In this document: positions 17,473 through 25,979 of the stretch, in pieces
Layout of the letters: every line of letters begins with the position of its first letter
Numbering within the stretch: the first letter of the stretch is position 1
Assembly (NCBI GenBank): GCA_015485355.1
Contig: WFTQ01000038.1
Span: 1-36,228 of the forward strand
Direction: 5' to 3'
DNA length: 36,228 bases
Origin: a bacterium
GTDB taxonomy: Bacteria; Calditrichota; Calditrichia; RBG-13-44-9; J042
The notes under the pieces: generated by a model
Seen by the model: only the letters and a program-made list of their open reading frames with translations
The model's database searches: none
Told to the model about the DNA's origin: nothing
Translations under genes and position numbers: made by a program

Positions 17473-18494
17473 AAGCTCGAGAACCCAGGCTGTTGCTGAC
17501 CACCTCTCCGTTTATAAAGTCCCCCCAGGATACCCGTTTTATCATGTGGCAGGTGAATTACGCCCTGGTGCCGGTGATCCTGGCCGGTATTTATTATTTT
17601 GGCCTCAATGCGGTTCTAATCATCTTGGTGTCGTTAGCGGGTGCGCTTTTGCCCGAGTGGCTCTGGAGCCGTCGGCAATCCCATCCGGTCAACACGGTGC
17701 GGGATGGTTCGGCCGTGATCACCGGTCTGCTGTTTGCATTGACTCTGCCACCCGGCATTCCTTTATGGATGGCTTTCTTAGGGGGAACGGTTTCCGTTGT
17801 TTTGGGGAAGATCATCTTTGGGGGATTGGGATATAATATTTTCAACCCCGCCCTGGTAGGGCGGGCCTTTCTGCAAGCGGCGTTTCCCGTATCCATGACC
17901 ACGTGGATCCCCTACGCCACGCCGGAAAACGTCTTCCACATACGGGGGGATTTATTGACGTTTCCTTTCATGAAACCCCGGATGGATGCCCTTTCCGCGG
18001 CCACACCTCTGGCCCGCATGAAGTTCGAATCTCAGCTCACCCGTTTAACGGATCTGCTGCTGGGAAGCACGGCCGGTTCTCTGGGAGAGACGGCGGCCTT
18101 CATCATTATACTGGCGGGGGTGTACCTGGGACTGCGGGGAGTGATTAATTGGCGCATTCCGGTGGGAATTGTTGCCACCGTCTTTCTGCTGGCGGCTCTG
18201 TTACACTGGGTGGATGGGACCCGGTATCCGGCACCCTGGTTCCACGTATTTGCGGGCGGCTTGATGCTGGGTGCCGTGTTCATGGCCACGGACCCGGTCA
18301 CCTCCCCCATAACCCAGAAAGGGGTGTGGATTTTTAGCATCGGCGTGGGACTGCTGGTGGTAATCATCAGAATCTGGGGCGGTCTACCCGAGGGGGTCAT
18401 GTATTCCATCCTGTTGATGAACGCTGTGACGCCGCTAATCAATAAAATGGTGCGGCCGCGCATTTACGGAATGCGTGAAAAGAGTGGCCGTTGA
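17469..18494 (+). CDS. rnfD: Rnf electron transport complex subunit D
   Basis: Integral membrane subunit (341 aa) of the Rnf pump with a covalently bound FMN. Several hydrophobic segments are seen (for example about 28-62, 80-112, 195-235 and 245-315). The flavin-attachment region reads DALSAATPL, with the acceptor Thr at residue 179. The ATG at 17469 overlaps the rnfC stop (ATGA); a longer frame opening at 17358 lies within rnfC and is not conserved-looking. Homologous to NqrB, but in the rnf context. Confidence 0.96.
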   Translation: MKAREPRLLLTTSPFIKSPQDTRFIMWQVNYALVPVILAGIYYFGLNAVLIILVSLAGALLPEWLWSRRQSHPVNTVRDGSAVITGLLFALTLPPGIPLWMAFLGGTVSVVLGKIIFGGLGYNIFNPALVGRAFLQAAFPVSMTTWIPYATPENVFHIRGDLLTFPFMKPRMDALSAATPLARMKFESQLTRLTDLLLGSTAGSLGETAAFIIILAGVYLGLRGVINWRIPVGIVATVFLLAALLHWVDGTRYPAPWFHVFAGGLMLGAVFMATDPVTSPITQKGVWIFSIGVGLLVVIIRIWGGLPEGVMYSILLMNAVTPLINKMVRPRIYGMREKSGR

Positions 18495-18619
18495 CGCTCG
18501 ATCTTTTACCCGATTTTGGAAAAAGGCCCTTGGGGGGGAATGACAAACTCTGGGTGCAGGGCCGGAATCGATCGGTCGATCGTCTACCATTGAAAACTCG
18601 ACAAAAACATTATGGCCAT

Positions 18620-19333
18620 ATGATGCATATGCACGGAACGGGACATCATCATCCTTCGGCTGGAGAAGGCGGCGATGAGGTCAGCAGTTGGCGCATGATT
18701 CTCACCATGGGAACCATTGGATTGCTCGCGGGCTTATTGATTGTGGTCACCTATCAGTTGACCTTGCCCATCATCGAGCAAAACAAAGCGCAGTATCTTC
18801 AGCGGGCGATATTTGACGTCCTTCCCGGAGCCAGCCGGAAGCGCGCTTTTATTGTGGAAAAGGACGGCCGGTTACGGCCGGAACAGGGAAAAGAAAAGCA
18901 TGGGTACAAGGTGTACGCCGGATATGATCGGGAGGGCCGACTGGTGGGGATTGCCATCGAAGCGAAGGGCCAGGGATTCCAGGACGTGATTCAGCTGATC
19001 TATGGCTACGATCCGGAACGGGAGGTCATTGTGGGCATGAAGGTTCTGGAGAGTAAAGAGACCCCGGGTTTGGGCTCCAAGATCGAAACCGATCCGGAGT
19101 TCATCGCCAATTTCAAAGCGCTGGAGGTCAAGCTAAAGCCGGACATGAGCGATCTGGAACATCCGCTGGAAATGGTCAAGAAAGGGCAAAAAACAGCGGC
19201 CTGGCAGATTGAGGCCATTACCGGGGCCACCATCTCCTCCCGGGCCATCACCCACATTCTGTTAAAAAGCAGTCGGGAAATTCTCCCCCTGATCCGTAAA
19301 AACCTGGATATGTTAAAACAGGAAGCCCCATGA
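18620..19333 (+). CDS. rnfG: Rnf electron transport complex subunit G
   Basis: Subunit (237 aa from this start) with one N-terminal membrane segment at about residues 24-46 and a soluble FMN domain outside the membrane. The flavinylation motif TGATISS carries the acceptor Thr at residue 204. The start is uncertain. ATG 18620 lacks a clear ribosome-binding site but places the membrane segment as usual and gives an odd Met/His-rich start (MMHMHGTGHHHP). A TTG at 18491 would overlap the rnfD stop, like the other junctions here, but the 43 extra codons show weak third-position GC bias and do not resemble RnfG. The gene ends in a 4-base overlap with rnfE. No ApbE flavin transferase gene is in the window, though this protein and RnfD should need one. 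Confidence 0.92.
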   Translation: MMHMHGTGHHHPSAGEGGDEVSSWRMILTMGTIGLLAGLLIVVTYQLTLPIIEQNKAQYLQRAIFDVLPGASRKRAFIVEKDGRLRPEQGKEKHGYKVYAGYDREGRLVGIAIEAKGQGFQDVIQLIYGYDPEREVIVGMKVLESKETPGLGSKIETDPEFIANFKALEVKLKPDMSDLEHPLEMVKKGQKTAAWQIEAITGATISSRAITHILLKSSREILPLIRKNLDMLKQEAP

Positions 19334-19965
19334 TGAAAGCGGAACAGAACACCAGCATGGACATCCTGCTCAAAGGGATATGGAAAGAAAATCCCGTGTT
19401 TGTTCAGGTGCTGGGCATGTGCCCTGTGCTGGCGGTAACGAACTCGGTCATTAACTCCATCGTAATGGGTTTTGCCACAACCTTCGTTTTGGTAATGTCC
19501 AGCTTTTTTGTGTCCTTGTTTCGGAAGCTCATCCCCCGGCAGGTTCGCATCGCCAGTTACATCATGATTATCGCCACCTTTGTGACGGTCGCCGAATATA
19601 TTATCCAGGCGATTAGCCTGGAAGTCCACAAGAGTTTGGGCGCATTCATTTCCCTGATCGTGGTGAACTGTATCATTTTGGGGCGCGCCGAAGCTTTTGC
19701 CTCCAAATATCCGGTGAAAGAAGCGGTAATGGATGCCCTGGGTATGGGAGCGGGGTTTACATTGGCGGTTCTGAGTTTGGGGGTGGTGCGGGAATTGTTG
19801 GGCAACGGCACCCTGGCCGGAGTTTCCATTATGGGGCCGTCTTTTGAACCCTGGTCGATCATGATTTTGCCCGGGGGAGCGTTTTTTGTTTTAGGCGCCT
19901 GGTTGTTGTTTTTTAATTGGTTAAGGGAACGAGCCAAACGGCAACAGGAAAGGGTGATGGTATGA
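19330..19965 (+). CDS. rnfE: Rnf electron transport complex subunit E
   Basis: Integral membrane subunit (211 aa), homologous to NqrD, with about six hydrophobic segments. It forms the membrane core with RnfA. Family marks include NPVFVQVLGMCPVLAVT near the N-terminus and NCIILGRAEAFAS in the middle; the conserved cysteines (in GMCP and VNC) bind the intramembrane iron-sulfur centre shared with RnfA in this family. The start overlaps the rnfG stop and the end overlaps rnfA (ATGA), so translation is coupled. Confidence 0.97.
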   Translation: MMKAEQNTSMDILLKGIWKENPVFVQVLGMCPVLAVTNSVINSIVMGFATTFVLVMSSFFVSLFRKLIPRQVRIASYIMIIATFVTVAEYIIQAISLEVHKSLGAFISLIVVNCIILGRAEAFASKYPVKEAVMDALGMGAGFTLAVLSLGVVRELLGNGTLAGVSIMGPSFEPWSIMILPGGAFFVLGAWLLFFNWLRERAKRQQERVMV

Positions 19966-20543
19966 CCGGTGAATCGTTATCGTTTATCTTTATTAATGCC
20001 GCCCTGATCAACAATTTTGTCCTGAGTTCTTTTCTGGGCATCTGTCCGTTTCTGGGGGTGTCGGGTAAATTGAAAACGGCCGGTCCCATGGGGGCCGCGG
20101 TCACTTTCGTCATGTTCATTAGTTCCATTTTTGCCTATGCCATTCATCAAATCCTGTTGATCATCGAAGCGCCTTATTTGCAACTCATCTCTTACATCGT
20201 GGTGATCGCTTCCGCCGTGCAGCTGGTGGAAATGTTCATAAAAAAATTCAGTCCCGTGCTGTACCGGGCCTTGGGCATCTATTTGCCCCTGATTACGACC
20301 AATTGTGCCATTTTGGGGATGGCCTTGTTCCAAACCAATCGGGGCTATGATTTCATTCAATCGTTGATCTTTTCTCTGGGGGCCGGCGCCGGATTCAGCC
20401 TGGCGCTTATCATCATGGCCGGTATTCGGGAGGCATTGGATCTGGCCGATATCCCCGGACTGGTCAAAGGCACCGCATTAACGCTGATGATCGCCGGAAT
20501 TTTATCCATGGCTTTCATGGGTTTTGCCGGATTAGGGGGATGA
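19962..20543 (+). CDS. rnfA: Rnf electron transport complex subunit A
   Basis: Integral membrane subunit (193 aa), homologous to NqrE and paralogous to RnfE in inverted topology. Family marks are INNFVLSSFLGICPFLGVS at the N-terminus and TNCAILGMAL, each with the conserved Cys. About six hydrophobic segments. I chose ATG 19962, which overlaps the rnfE stop and follows an AGGAAAGGG site; an earlier in-frame GTG (19917) lies inside rnfE. It is the last gene of the cluster. A GGGGG/CCCCC inverted repeat covers its stop codon (20535-20551), but no terminator with a T-tract follows. Confidence 0.97.
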   Translation: MTGESLSFIFINAALINNFVLSSFLGICPFLGVSGKLKTAGPMGAAVTFVMFISSIFAYAIHQILLIIEAPYLQLISYIVVIASAVQLVEMFIKKFSPVLYRALGIYLPLITTNCAILGMALFQTNRGYDFIQSLIFSLGAGAGFSLALIIMAGIREALDLADIPGLVKGTALTLMIAGILSMAFMGFAGLGG

Positions 20544-20795
20544 GAACCCCCTCTACGGCGTTCTCCCGGTCAACGCCCCTTCTTTTTGTTCCTCTCTCTG
20601 GGTGCGCGGCACGAAAAGCCGCTGCCTGGCGGCGCGTTTCCCCAAGCCCCGGCGGTGCGCTGGAGCGATTCCCGGAGTACCAACAGCCTCAACGGCAAGT
20701 ATCGAAAGTGTCAACACGGGGCGTAAGGGATTTCCAATTGTTTCCCGGGTAAATTTTAATTATGATTCATGATGAATGAACCGAAGGAGGCAGGT

Positions 20796-21581
20796 ATGAA
20801 ACCACCAGTGGAACGACAGGTCGAACGGGGTATTATGACCCTTTCGTTCCGGCGTCCCGAGAAAAAGAATGCCGTGACCACGGAAATGTACCGCCTGATG
20901 ATCGAGGCCTTTGAGCAGGCCGAAAGGCAATCGCTGGTGCGGGTGGTATTGTTGCGGGGTGAAGGCGATGCTTTTACCGCAGGCAATGACCTGGAGGATT
21001 TCCGCAAATGGCCTCAAATGGCTCGGCATTCCGATGATTTGCCGGTGTTCCGGTTTATAAAAACGGTCGTTAATTTCCCCAAACCCCTTGTAGCGGCCGT
21101 AAAAGGCGTGGCTGTGGGATTGGGCGGCACCCTTCTTCCTCATTGTGATGTGGTGGTGGCGGGTCAATCGGCCCGGTTCAGTCTGCCTTTCTCGCGCTTG
21201 GCCGTGGTCCCCGAGTTTGGAAGCTCCTTTCTGTTACCCGCCGCGGCGGGTCATATGCGGGCCTCCCACTGGCTGATGCTGGGAGAAACGTTCGGGGTGG
21301 AAGAGGCCCGCCACCTGGGATTGGTTAGTGAAATTTGTGCCGATGAACAGGTGGACGCCGTCGCCCGTCAGCGGTGTGAACAGTTGGCGGCCTTGCCGGC
21401 CGGCGTTCTGCGCCGCATTAAATCCCTGATCCGCCCACCGGAATTCCTGGAACAACTGAATCGGGCCATCGATCGGGAATCTCGGATGTTTATGGAGTGT
21501 TTGCAAACGCCGGAACACGCCGAAGCCGTTCGGGCGTTTTTTGAAAAGCGACTCCCCGATTTTAAACGGTTTGAGGGATAA
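20796..21581 (+). CDS. enoyl-CoA hydratase/isomerase family (crotonase) protein
   Basis: Soluble crotonase-fold enzyme (261 aa) acting on acyl-CoA thioesters. The first oxyanion-hole segment (AGNDLEDF) and the second (GVAVGLGGTLLPHCDVV) are both visible. The segment LAVVPEFGSSFLLP has a single acidic residue in the position typical of delta3,delta2-enoyl-CoA isomerases rather than the two Glu of true hydratases, so isomerase activity is the better guess. AAGGAGG (20784-20790) five bases before ATG 20796 decides the start; in-frame ATGs at 20769 and 20772 lie upstream. The 252-base gap after rnfA suggests a separate transcript. Substrate unknown. Confidence 0.9.
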   Translation: MKPPVERQVERGIMTLSFRRPEKKNAVTTEMYRLMIEAFEQAERQSLVRVVLLRGEGDAFTAGNDLEDFRKWPQMARHSDDLPVFRFIKTVVNFPKPLVAAVKGVAVGLGGTLLPHCDVVVAGQSARFSLPFSRLAVVPEFGSSFLLPAAAGHMRASHWLMLGETFGVEEARHLGLVSEICADEQVDAVARQRCEQLAALPAGVLRRIKSLIRPPEFLEQLNRAIDRESRMFMECLQTPEHAEAVRAFFEKRLPDFKRFEG

Positions 21582-21613
21582 GAAACCCATGAAAATCTTT
21601 CTGCACTTCCATC

Positions 21614-22264
21614 ATGCCGTGGGAAAGTGAAAAGCAACTCCTTCGGGCGCTTTATCGGAAGCGAGCCAAGCATTACGATATTACGGCGAATTTCTATTAT
21701 CTCTTTGGATTTCGGGAATTTGCCTATCGAAAGAAAGCGGTTGCCGCCCTGGGTCTTTCTGCCGGGGATACGGTGGTGGAAATTGGCTGTGGCACGGGCT
21801 TGAATTTGTGCTATCTGCAGAAACAGGTGGGGCCCCGGGGACGGATCATCGGAGTCGATATGACCGATGAGATGCTTCGCCGCGCTCAACGCCGGATTCA
21901 AAACAAGGGCTGGACGAACGTGGAATTGATTCAAACCGATGCCGCCGAATACGAGTTTCCGGAAGGGGTACAGGGCATCTTGTCGACATTCGCCATCACG
22001 CTGATTCCGGAGTACGATCAGATTATTCGGAAAGGTGCCGAGGCTCTTCGGCCGGGAGGCCGATGGGTGGTGCTGGATTTAAAACTGCCCCCGCGGTGGC
22101 CTCGATGGTTGGTGCGTGCCGGGGTCGCGGTTTCCCGTCCCTTCGGCGTGACCCTGGATTTGGCCGAGCGTCACCCCTGGGAGAGCCTTGCCACCTATTT
22201 GCCCCGATATCAACAAATGGAGCTTTACGGAGGATTGGCCTATATAGCCGTGGGTGAAAAGTAG
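21614..22264 (+). CDS. class I SAM-dependent methyltransferase
   Basis: Rossmann-fold methyltransferase (216 aa). Motif I, VVEIGCGTG, is at residues 54-62 and binds SAM. GVDMTDEML follows as the acidic-loop region, and the post-motif segment LRPGGRWVVLDL is also clear. The N-terminal part (RAKHYDITANFYYLFGFRE) resembles UbiE-like and lipid-headgroup methyltransferases, but the substrate cannot be named. Its gene begins 32 bases after the crotonase gene, so the two may be co-transcribed. Confidence 0.88.
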   Translation: MPWESEKQLLRALYRKRAKHYDITANFYYLFGFREFAYRKKAVAALGLSAGDTVVEIGCGTGLNLCYLQKQVGPRGRIIGVDMTDEMLRRAQRRIQNKGWTNVELIQTDAAEYEFPEGVQGILSTFAITLIPEYDQIIRKGAEALRPGGRWVVLDLKLPPRWPRWLVRAGVAVSRPFGVTLDLAERHPWESLATYLPRYQQMELYGGLAYIAVGEK

Positions 22265-22432
22265 AGTCCTTTGGGAAGAAAATCTTCTTCCTGCTTTCCA
22301 GGCAAGAAAGGGTGCATGCGTCCGAAAGGATTTGCTCCCTCCCCAACGGTGCTGGGAAAAATTTTATGGGGTGGAAACGGGTGCGGTCAGCCATTAAATT
22401 CCCGGAAAACAGATGAGCGAAAGGAAAGCGCG

Positions 22433-22807
22433 GTGGGCTTTTGTACGGCGATCAGCTGCATGGACGGGCGTATTCAATTGCCGGTCATTCAGTATCTGCA
22501 ACAACGATTTCGGGTGCCCTATGTGGATACCATCACCGAGCCGGGTCCCAATAAAATTCTGGCCGACCAGATACCTTCCGAGCAGGTTCACTCCATTTTA
22601 CAACGATTGCATCTTTCCGTCCACAAACATCAGAGTGTGGGCATTGCGATTGTAGGGCATCACGATTGTGCCGGAAATCCCTCCGATAAGAAGGAGCAAC
22701 ACCGGCATCTGCGCCGGGCGGTTCAGTGGATTCGCCGGCACTATCCCGGATTAGAAGTCATTGCGTTGTGGGTGGACGAACAGTGGTCCGTTCAGGAGCT
22801 GGAATAA
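22433..22807 (+). CDS. short beta-carbonic-anhydrase-like protein
   Basis: A 124-aa protein with the zinc-site pattern of beta-carbonic anhydrases: CMDGR (CxDxR) near residue 9 and GHHDC (HxxC) in the middle. It is far shorter than typical beta-carbonic anhydrases (about 180-230 aa) and lacks much of the usual sequence between and after the motifs, so hydration of CO2 is not assured. The GTG at 22433, with AAGGAA (22421-22426) six bases before it, is the best start; the frame stays open back to 22271 but that stretch does not look protein-like. Conserved small proteins of this kind are often annotated as carbonic anhydrase. Confidence 0.75.
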   Translation: MGFCTAISCMDGRIQLPVIQYLQQRFRVPYVDTITEPGPNKILADQIPSEQVHSILQRLHLSVHKHQSVGIAIVGHHDCAGNPSDKKEQHRHLRRAVQWIRRHYPGLEVIALWVDEQWSVQELE

Positions 22808-23152
22808 TCAACGCTCCGGGAAAGCGTTGCTTTCCCCCCGACGGATTGTCGCCGTGTCGGATAGTCCGGGGAAGAGAAAGGAGCATGGGGTGACGGTCGG
22901 AGTCCGGGATTCCTGCGTGATCGAGAAACATCGGAAAAATAAAAAATCCCATTGCTTTTTAGGCCTCCCTATTTAATATTCGCTTCTACGAAAATGTAAA
23001 GATCGAATTGGATGGAACAACTCGAATAAGATACACCGCAATCGTCTAACCCGAATATCCCCTGAACAAAAGGTATTTCCGCCTTTTTGCGGGAACGAGC
23101 ATCTTCATGGGGAAGCGTTATCGAGGTGCAAAAAATATGGTGGAGGGTGTCT
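22808..23152. other. 345-base gap before the AbgT-family gene
   Basis: Holds the weak hairpin just after 22807 and an AT-rich stretch (22935-23020), probably promoter sequence for the transporter gene, with no clear -35/-10 pair. A CCGC/GCGG hairpin with a T-rich loop lies near 23080-23095. I see no gene in it. Confidence 0.5.
22810..22828 (+). terminator. possible weak terminator after the carbonic-anhydrase-like gene
   Basis: AACGCT (22810-22815), a 7-base loop and AGCGTT (22823-22828), then GCTTTCCCC. It begins just after the stop codon. The T-tract is poor, so termination is uncertain. Confidence 0.3.
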
Positions 23153-24712
23153 ATGGCAAAGGAACGCACAGGTAAGAAAGGCGCCGATCAGGTAGAGAAA
23201 TCGGAACCGAAACGGATCGCCCGATTTTTGGGGATGGTCGAACGGGTGGGGAATGCCTTGCCGCATCCGGCCACCCTGTTTGCCCTGTTCGCCGCGGGGG
23301 TGGTTGTACTGTCCTGGATAACCGCACAGTTCGATCTCAGCGTGATCCATCCGGGCACCGGAGAAACCATAAGACCGGTCAATTTGCTTACGGTGGAAGG
23401 TTTGCACCGCATTATTACAGAAATGGTGGACAACTTTACGGGATTTGCCCCACTGGGAGTGGTATTGGTGGCCATGTTGGGCATCGGGATTGCCGAGAGC
23501 AGCGGATTGATCGGATCGGTGTTACGCCTGCTGGTGATCAGTGCTCCGCGGCGTTTGATCACCTTTGTGGTGGTTTTTAGCGGTGTGCTTTCCAATGCCG
23601 CCAGCGAAGTCGGCTATGTGCTCCTGGTTCCCCTGGGCGCCATCATTTTTCTGGCCATCGGACGCCATCCCATTGCCGGACTGGCGGCCGCCTTTGCCGG
23701 GGTATCCGGTGGGTACAGCGCCAATTTGGTGCTGGGAACCGTGGACCCTCTGCTGGCGGGCCTCTCTCAAGAGGCGGCGCAGATTGTGGATCCCAACTAT
23801 CTGGTGAACCCCGCCTGCAACTGGTATTTTATGATCGCCTCCACCTTTTTAATCGCGGCTACCGGCACCTGGGTGACGGAAAAAATTGTCATTCCCCGCC
23901 TGGGCGAATACCAAGGAAGTCAAAAACCAGAGGAATTGCGTCACCTGACCCCCGAAGAAAAACGCGGTTTACTGTACGCCCTGTTGGCCTCGCTGGTTCT
24001 CATCGCCTTGGTTGTCTGGGGATTGGTGCCGGAAAACGGTTTTCTGCGCAACCCCAATGACGGAAGCATCCTGCACTCGCCATTCATGAAGGGCATCGTC
24101 ACTTTCATTTTTATCAGTGCCGCCATCACCGGAATCGCCTACGGTATCGGCGCTGGAACCCTCCGCAATGATGCCGATGTGATGAAAGGCATGGGCAAGG
24201 CCATGGAACGGCTGGGTCTCTATCTCGTGTTGTGCTTTTTTGCCGCCCAATTTGTGGCTTATTTTAAATGGACCAATCTGGGATTGATCATCGCCGTCGA
24301 AGGAGCGCAATTGTTACGCGCCAGTGGACTGGGCGCCGTTCCCCTGATGATCGTTTTCGTCATCTTTTCGGCCTTCAGCAATATGTTCATGGGGAGTGCC
24401 TCGGCCAAATGGGCTATCCTGGCACCGGTGTTCATCCCCATGTTTATGCTGCTGGGGTTCGCTCCAGAGCTGGTTCAGGTGGCCTATCGAATCGGTGACA
24501 GTGTAACAAACATTATCTCCCCCATGATGTCCTATTTTGCCCTTATCGTCGCGTTTGTGGAGCAATATGAAGAAAATGCGGGAATCGGAACGGTGATCGC
24601 CACAATGTTGCCTTATACCATTGTCTTTTTACTGGCATGGATTGTTCTATTCAGCATCTGGATCCTGCTGGGCATTCCCGTGGGGCCGGGAGCGGATCTG
24701 TTTTTAAACTAA
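23153..24712 (+). CDS. AbgT-family transporter
   Basis: Inner-membrane transporter (519 aa) of the AbgT family, whose known members take up p-aminobenzoyl-glutamate or export sulfonamides. Many hydrophobic segments cover the protein (for example about 48-68, 110-135, 150-165, 170-185, 230-255, 290-310, 325-350, 375-390, 425-450 and 490-512). Family-typical sequences include [20 protein letters not shown] and [20 protein letters not shown], and SDAN-like polar breaks in the C-terminal half ([16 protein letters not shown]). GGAGG (23142-23146) six bases before ATG 23153 decides the start over an upstream opening at 23087. The direction of transport and substrate cannot be read from sequence. 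Confidence 0.92.
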   Translation: MAKERTGKKGADQVEKSEPKRIARFLGMVERVGNALPHPATLFALFAAGVVVLSWITAQFDLSVIHPGTGETIRPVNLLTVEGLHRIITEMVDNFTGFAPLGVVLVAMLGIGIAESSGLIGSVLRLLVISAPRRLITFVVVFSGVLSNAASEVGYVLLVPLGAIIFLAIGRHPIAGLAAAFAGVSGGYSANLVLGTVDPLLAGLSQEAAQIVDPNYLVNPACNWYFMIASTFLIAATGTWVTEKIVIPRLGEYQGSQKPEELRHLTPEEKRGLLYALLASLVLIALVVWGLVPENGFLRNPNDGSILHSPFMKGIVTFIFISAAITGIAYGIGAGTLRNDADVMKGMGKAMERLGLYLVLCFFAAQFVAYFKWTNLGLIIAVEGAQLLRASGLGAVPLMIVFVIFSAFSNMFMGSASAKWAILAPVFIPMFMLLGFAPELVQVAYRIGDSVTNIISPMMSYFALIVAFVEQYEENAGIGTVIATMLPYTIVFLLAWIVLFSIWILLGIPVGPGADLFLN

Positions 24713-24938
24713 ATTCGTTCCATAGGAGTGGTTCCGGGTGACCGGTCGGCCCCCGGGAAGCAGACTGGGTCACCTGCGAGGGAAGGAAGTCCGAAATTCC
24801 TCTCCGGTGTGGAAAATCGAAAGGCGGCAAACCGTGGATTCCCGGATGCCTCGGAGCAGCGGATCAGGAAGAAACAGAGAAGAACTTTTTTTTAAACCAT
24901 AGCCTGGCAACATCGAACCCTTTAACCCATGCCGGAAA

Positions 24939-25337
24939 ATGGTTGAACCGATTTACCGTTTGTTGAACGCTTTCTTTTTCCTGTTCCATAGTGGGTGGAT
25001 CGTGTTCAATCTGCTGGGATGGGCCTGGAAGAAAACGCGCCGGTGGAATCTGATCACGCTGGCGTTAACGGGATTGTCATGGTTCGGACTGGGAATCTGG
25101 TATGGATGGGGATACTGCCCGTCCACGGATTGGCATTGGCAGGTTCGTCGGGCGCTGGGCTATACCGATATGCCCCGTTCGTATATCCAGTTTTTATTGG
25201 AAACGCTCACCGGAATGGATCTGGAAGCCCGGCTGGTGGATGCCCTGACGATGATATGTTTCCTGATAGCTCTGCTCCTTTCAACCTATTTGAATATTCA
25301 GGATTACCGTCGCCGGGCGTGGGCAGGTGAACTTTAA
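24939..25337 (+). CDS. DUF2784-type membrane protein
   Basis: Small integral membrane protein (132 aa) with three or four hydrophobic segments (about 8-28, 38-57 and 97-118). The segments FHSGWIVFNLLGW and GIWYGWGYCPSTDWHWQVRR match the DUF2784 family, whose function is unknown. There is no good ribosome-binding site before ATG 24939, so the start may differ slightly. It stands alone 226 bases after the transporter gene. Confidence 0.8.
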   Translation: MVEPIYRLLNAFFFLFHSGWIVFNLLGWAWKKTRRWNLITLALTGLSWFGLGIWYGWGYCPSTDWHWQVRRALGYTDMPRSYIQFLLETLTGMDLEARLVDALTMICFLIALLLSTYLNIQDYRRRAWAGEL

Positions 25338-25556
25338 TGACGGTTTACAGGGTGGTTGCCGGCATCCCGTGAGGAGTGCGTGTTCCGGTATTTGGTGCCC
25401 CTACGCACCGGGAAGGCGTGGGCCGGGAGAATTCGCAAGGGGGCAATGATTGGTCTGCTTCGGCACGGCGCCCGGGGGTTACCCCTTCGTACGGGAAATA
25501 CCAATACCCGGAAATCCGAAACAGTCCGGGAAGATAAAAGAAAAGGGATACATTCA

Positions 25557-25572
25557 GGACAGAGGGCTGTCC
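25557..25572 (+). promoter_or_regulatory. inverted repeat over the ribosome-binding site
   Basis: GGACAG (25557-25562), loop AGGG, and CTGTCC (25567-25572) form a perfect 6-bp hairpin that ends at the base before ATG 25573 and includes the AGAGGG ribosome-binding site. Confidence 0.45.
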
Positions 25573-25779
25573 ATGGTCGTCAAAAAATTTTTCTTCACAG
25601 CGGGCCCGGTGTTTGTGATCGCTTTTTTGCTCACAGCAGGACTCACCTACGTTTACAGCTGGATTTTCCATGGAGCGGGTGCCTTTGATTGGGCTGTTTC
25701 CATCAGGCTGGGCATCATCCTTGCGATTGTCCTGGGCTTTCAGGCCGTGCGCGGGGAACGCCGCAGGTCACAAAGTTAG
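25573..25779 (+). CDS. small two-helix membrane protein
   Basis: A 68-aa protein with two predicted membrane segments (about 5-30 and 40-58) and a short basic tail (GERRRSQS). I do not recognise the family. The ATG at 25573 is preceded by AGAGGG (25561-25566), which lies within a perfect inverted repeat (25557-25572), so initiation could be controlled by RNA folding. A longer frame from 25450 is open but its extra residues look non-coding. It lies 200 bases before perR; a link to the stress genes is only positional. Confidence 0.55.
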   Translation: MVVKKFFFTAGPVFVIAFLLTAGLTYVYSWIFHGAGAFDWAVSIRLGIILAIVLGFQAVRGERRRSQS

Positions 25780-25896
25780 CACGAACCCTTCTGGAAGCCC
25801 TGCTTCCCCGGGGCGCGGCAGGGCATCACTCGGGACGGTCGATGGGGAAGCGGAGGCCAAGGCCGTTGCTCCGCGAAGAGGAAAAATAAAAATCGA

Positions 25897-25939
25897 TTGC
25901 TAATTAGGAGTAATTACTATATATTTCCGCCTCCTAATT
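25897..25939 (+). promoter_or_regulatory. perR promoter and candidate operator
   Basis: TTGCTA (25897-25902) and TATATT (25920-25925), 17 bases apart, form a plausible promoter. Over it lie the palindromes CTAATTAG and AGTAATTACT, and a wider inverted repeat AATTAGGAG (25902-25910) / CTCCTAATT (25931-25939). An AT-rich operator over the promoter fits PerR autoregulation, although it is not a close match to the Bacillus PerR box. Confidence 0.4.
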
Positions 25940-25979
25940 TTGAGGAGTTCTGAAAGGACACGATCCAGAGGATACCCAT

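Noticed and set aside
20535-20551. GGGGG/CCCCC inverted repeat at the end of rnfA as a terminator
   Set aside because: It overlaps the stop codon and is not followed by a T-tract.
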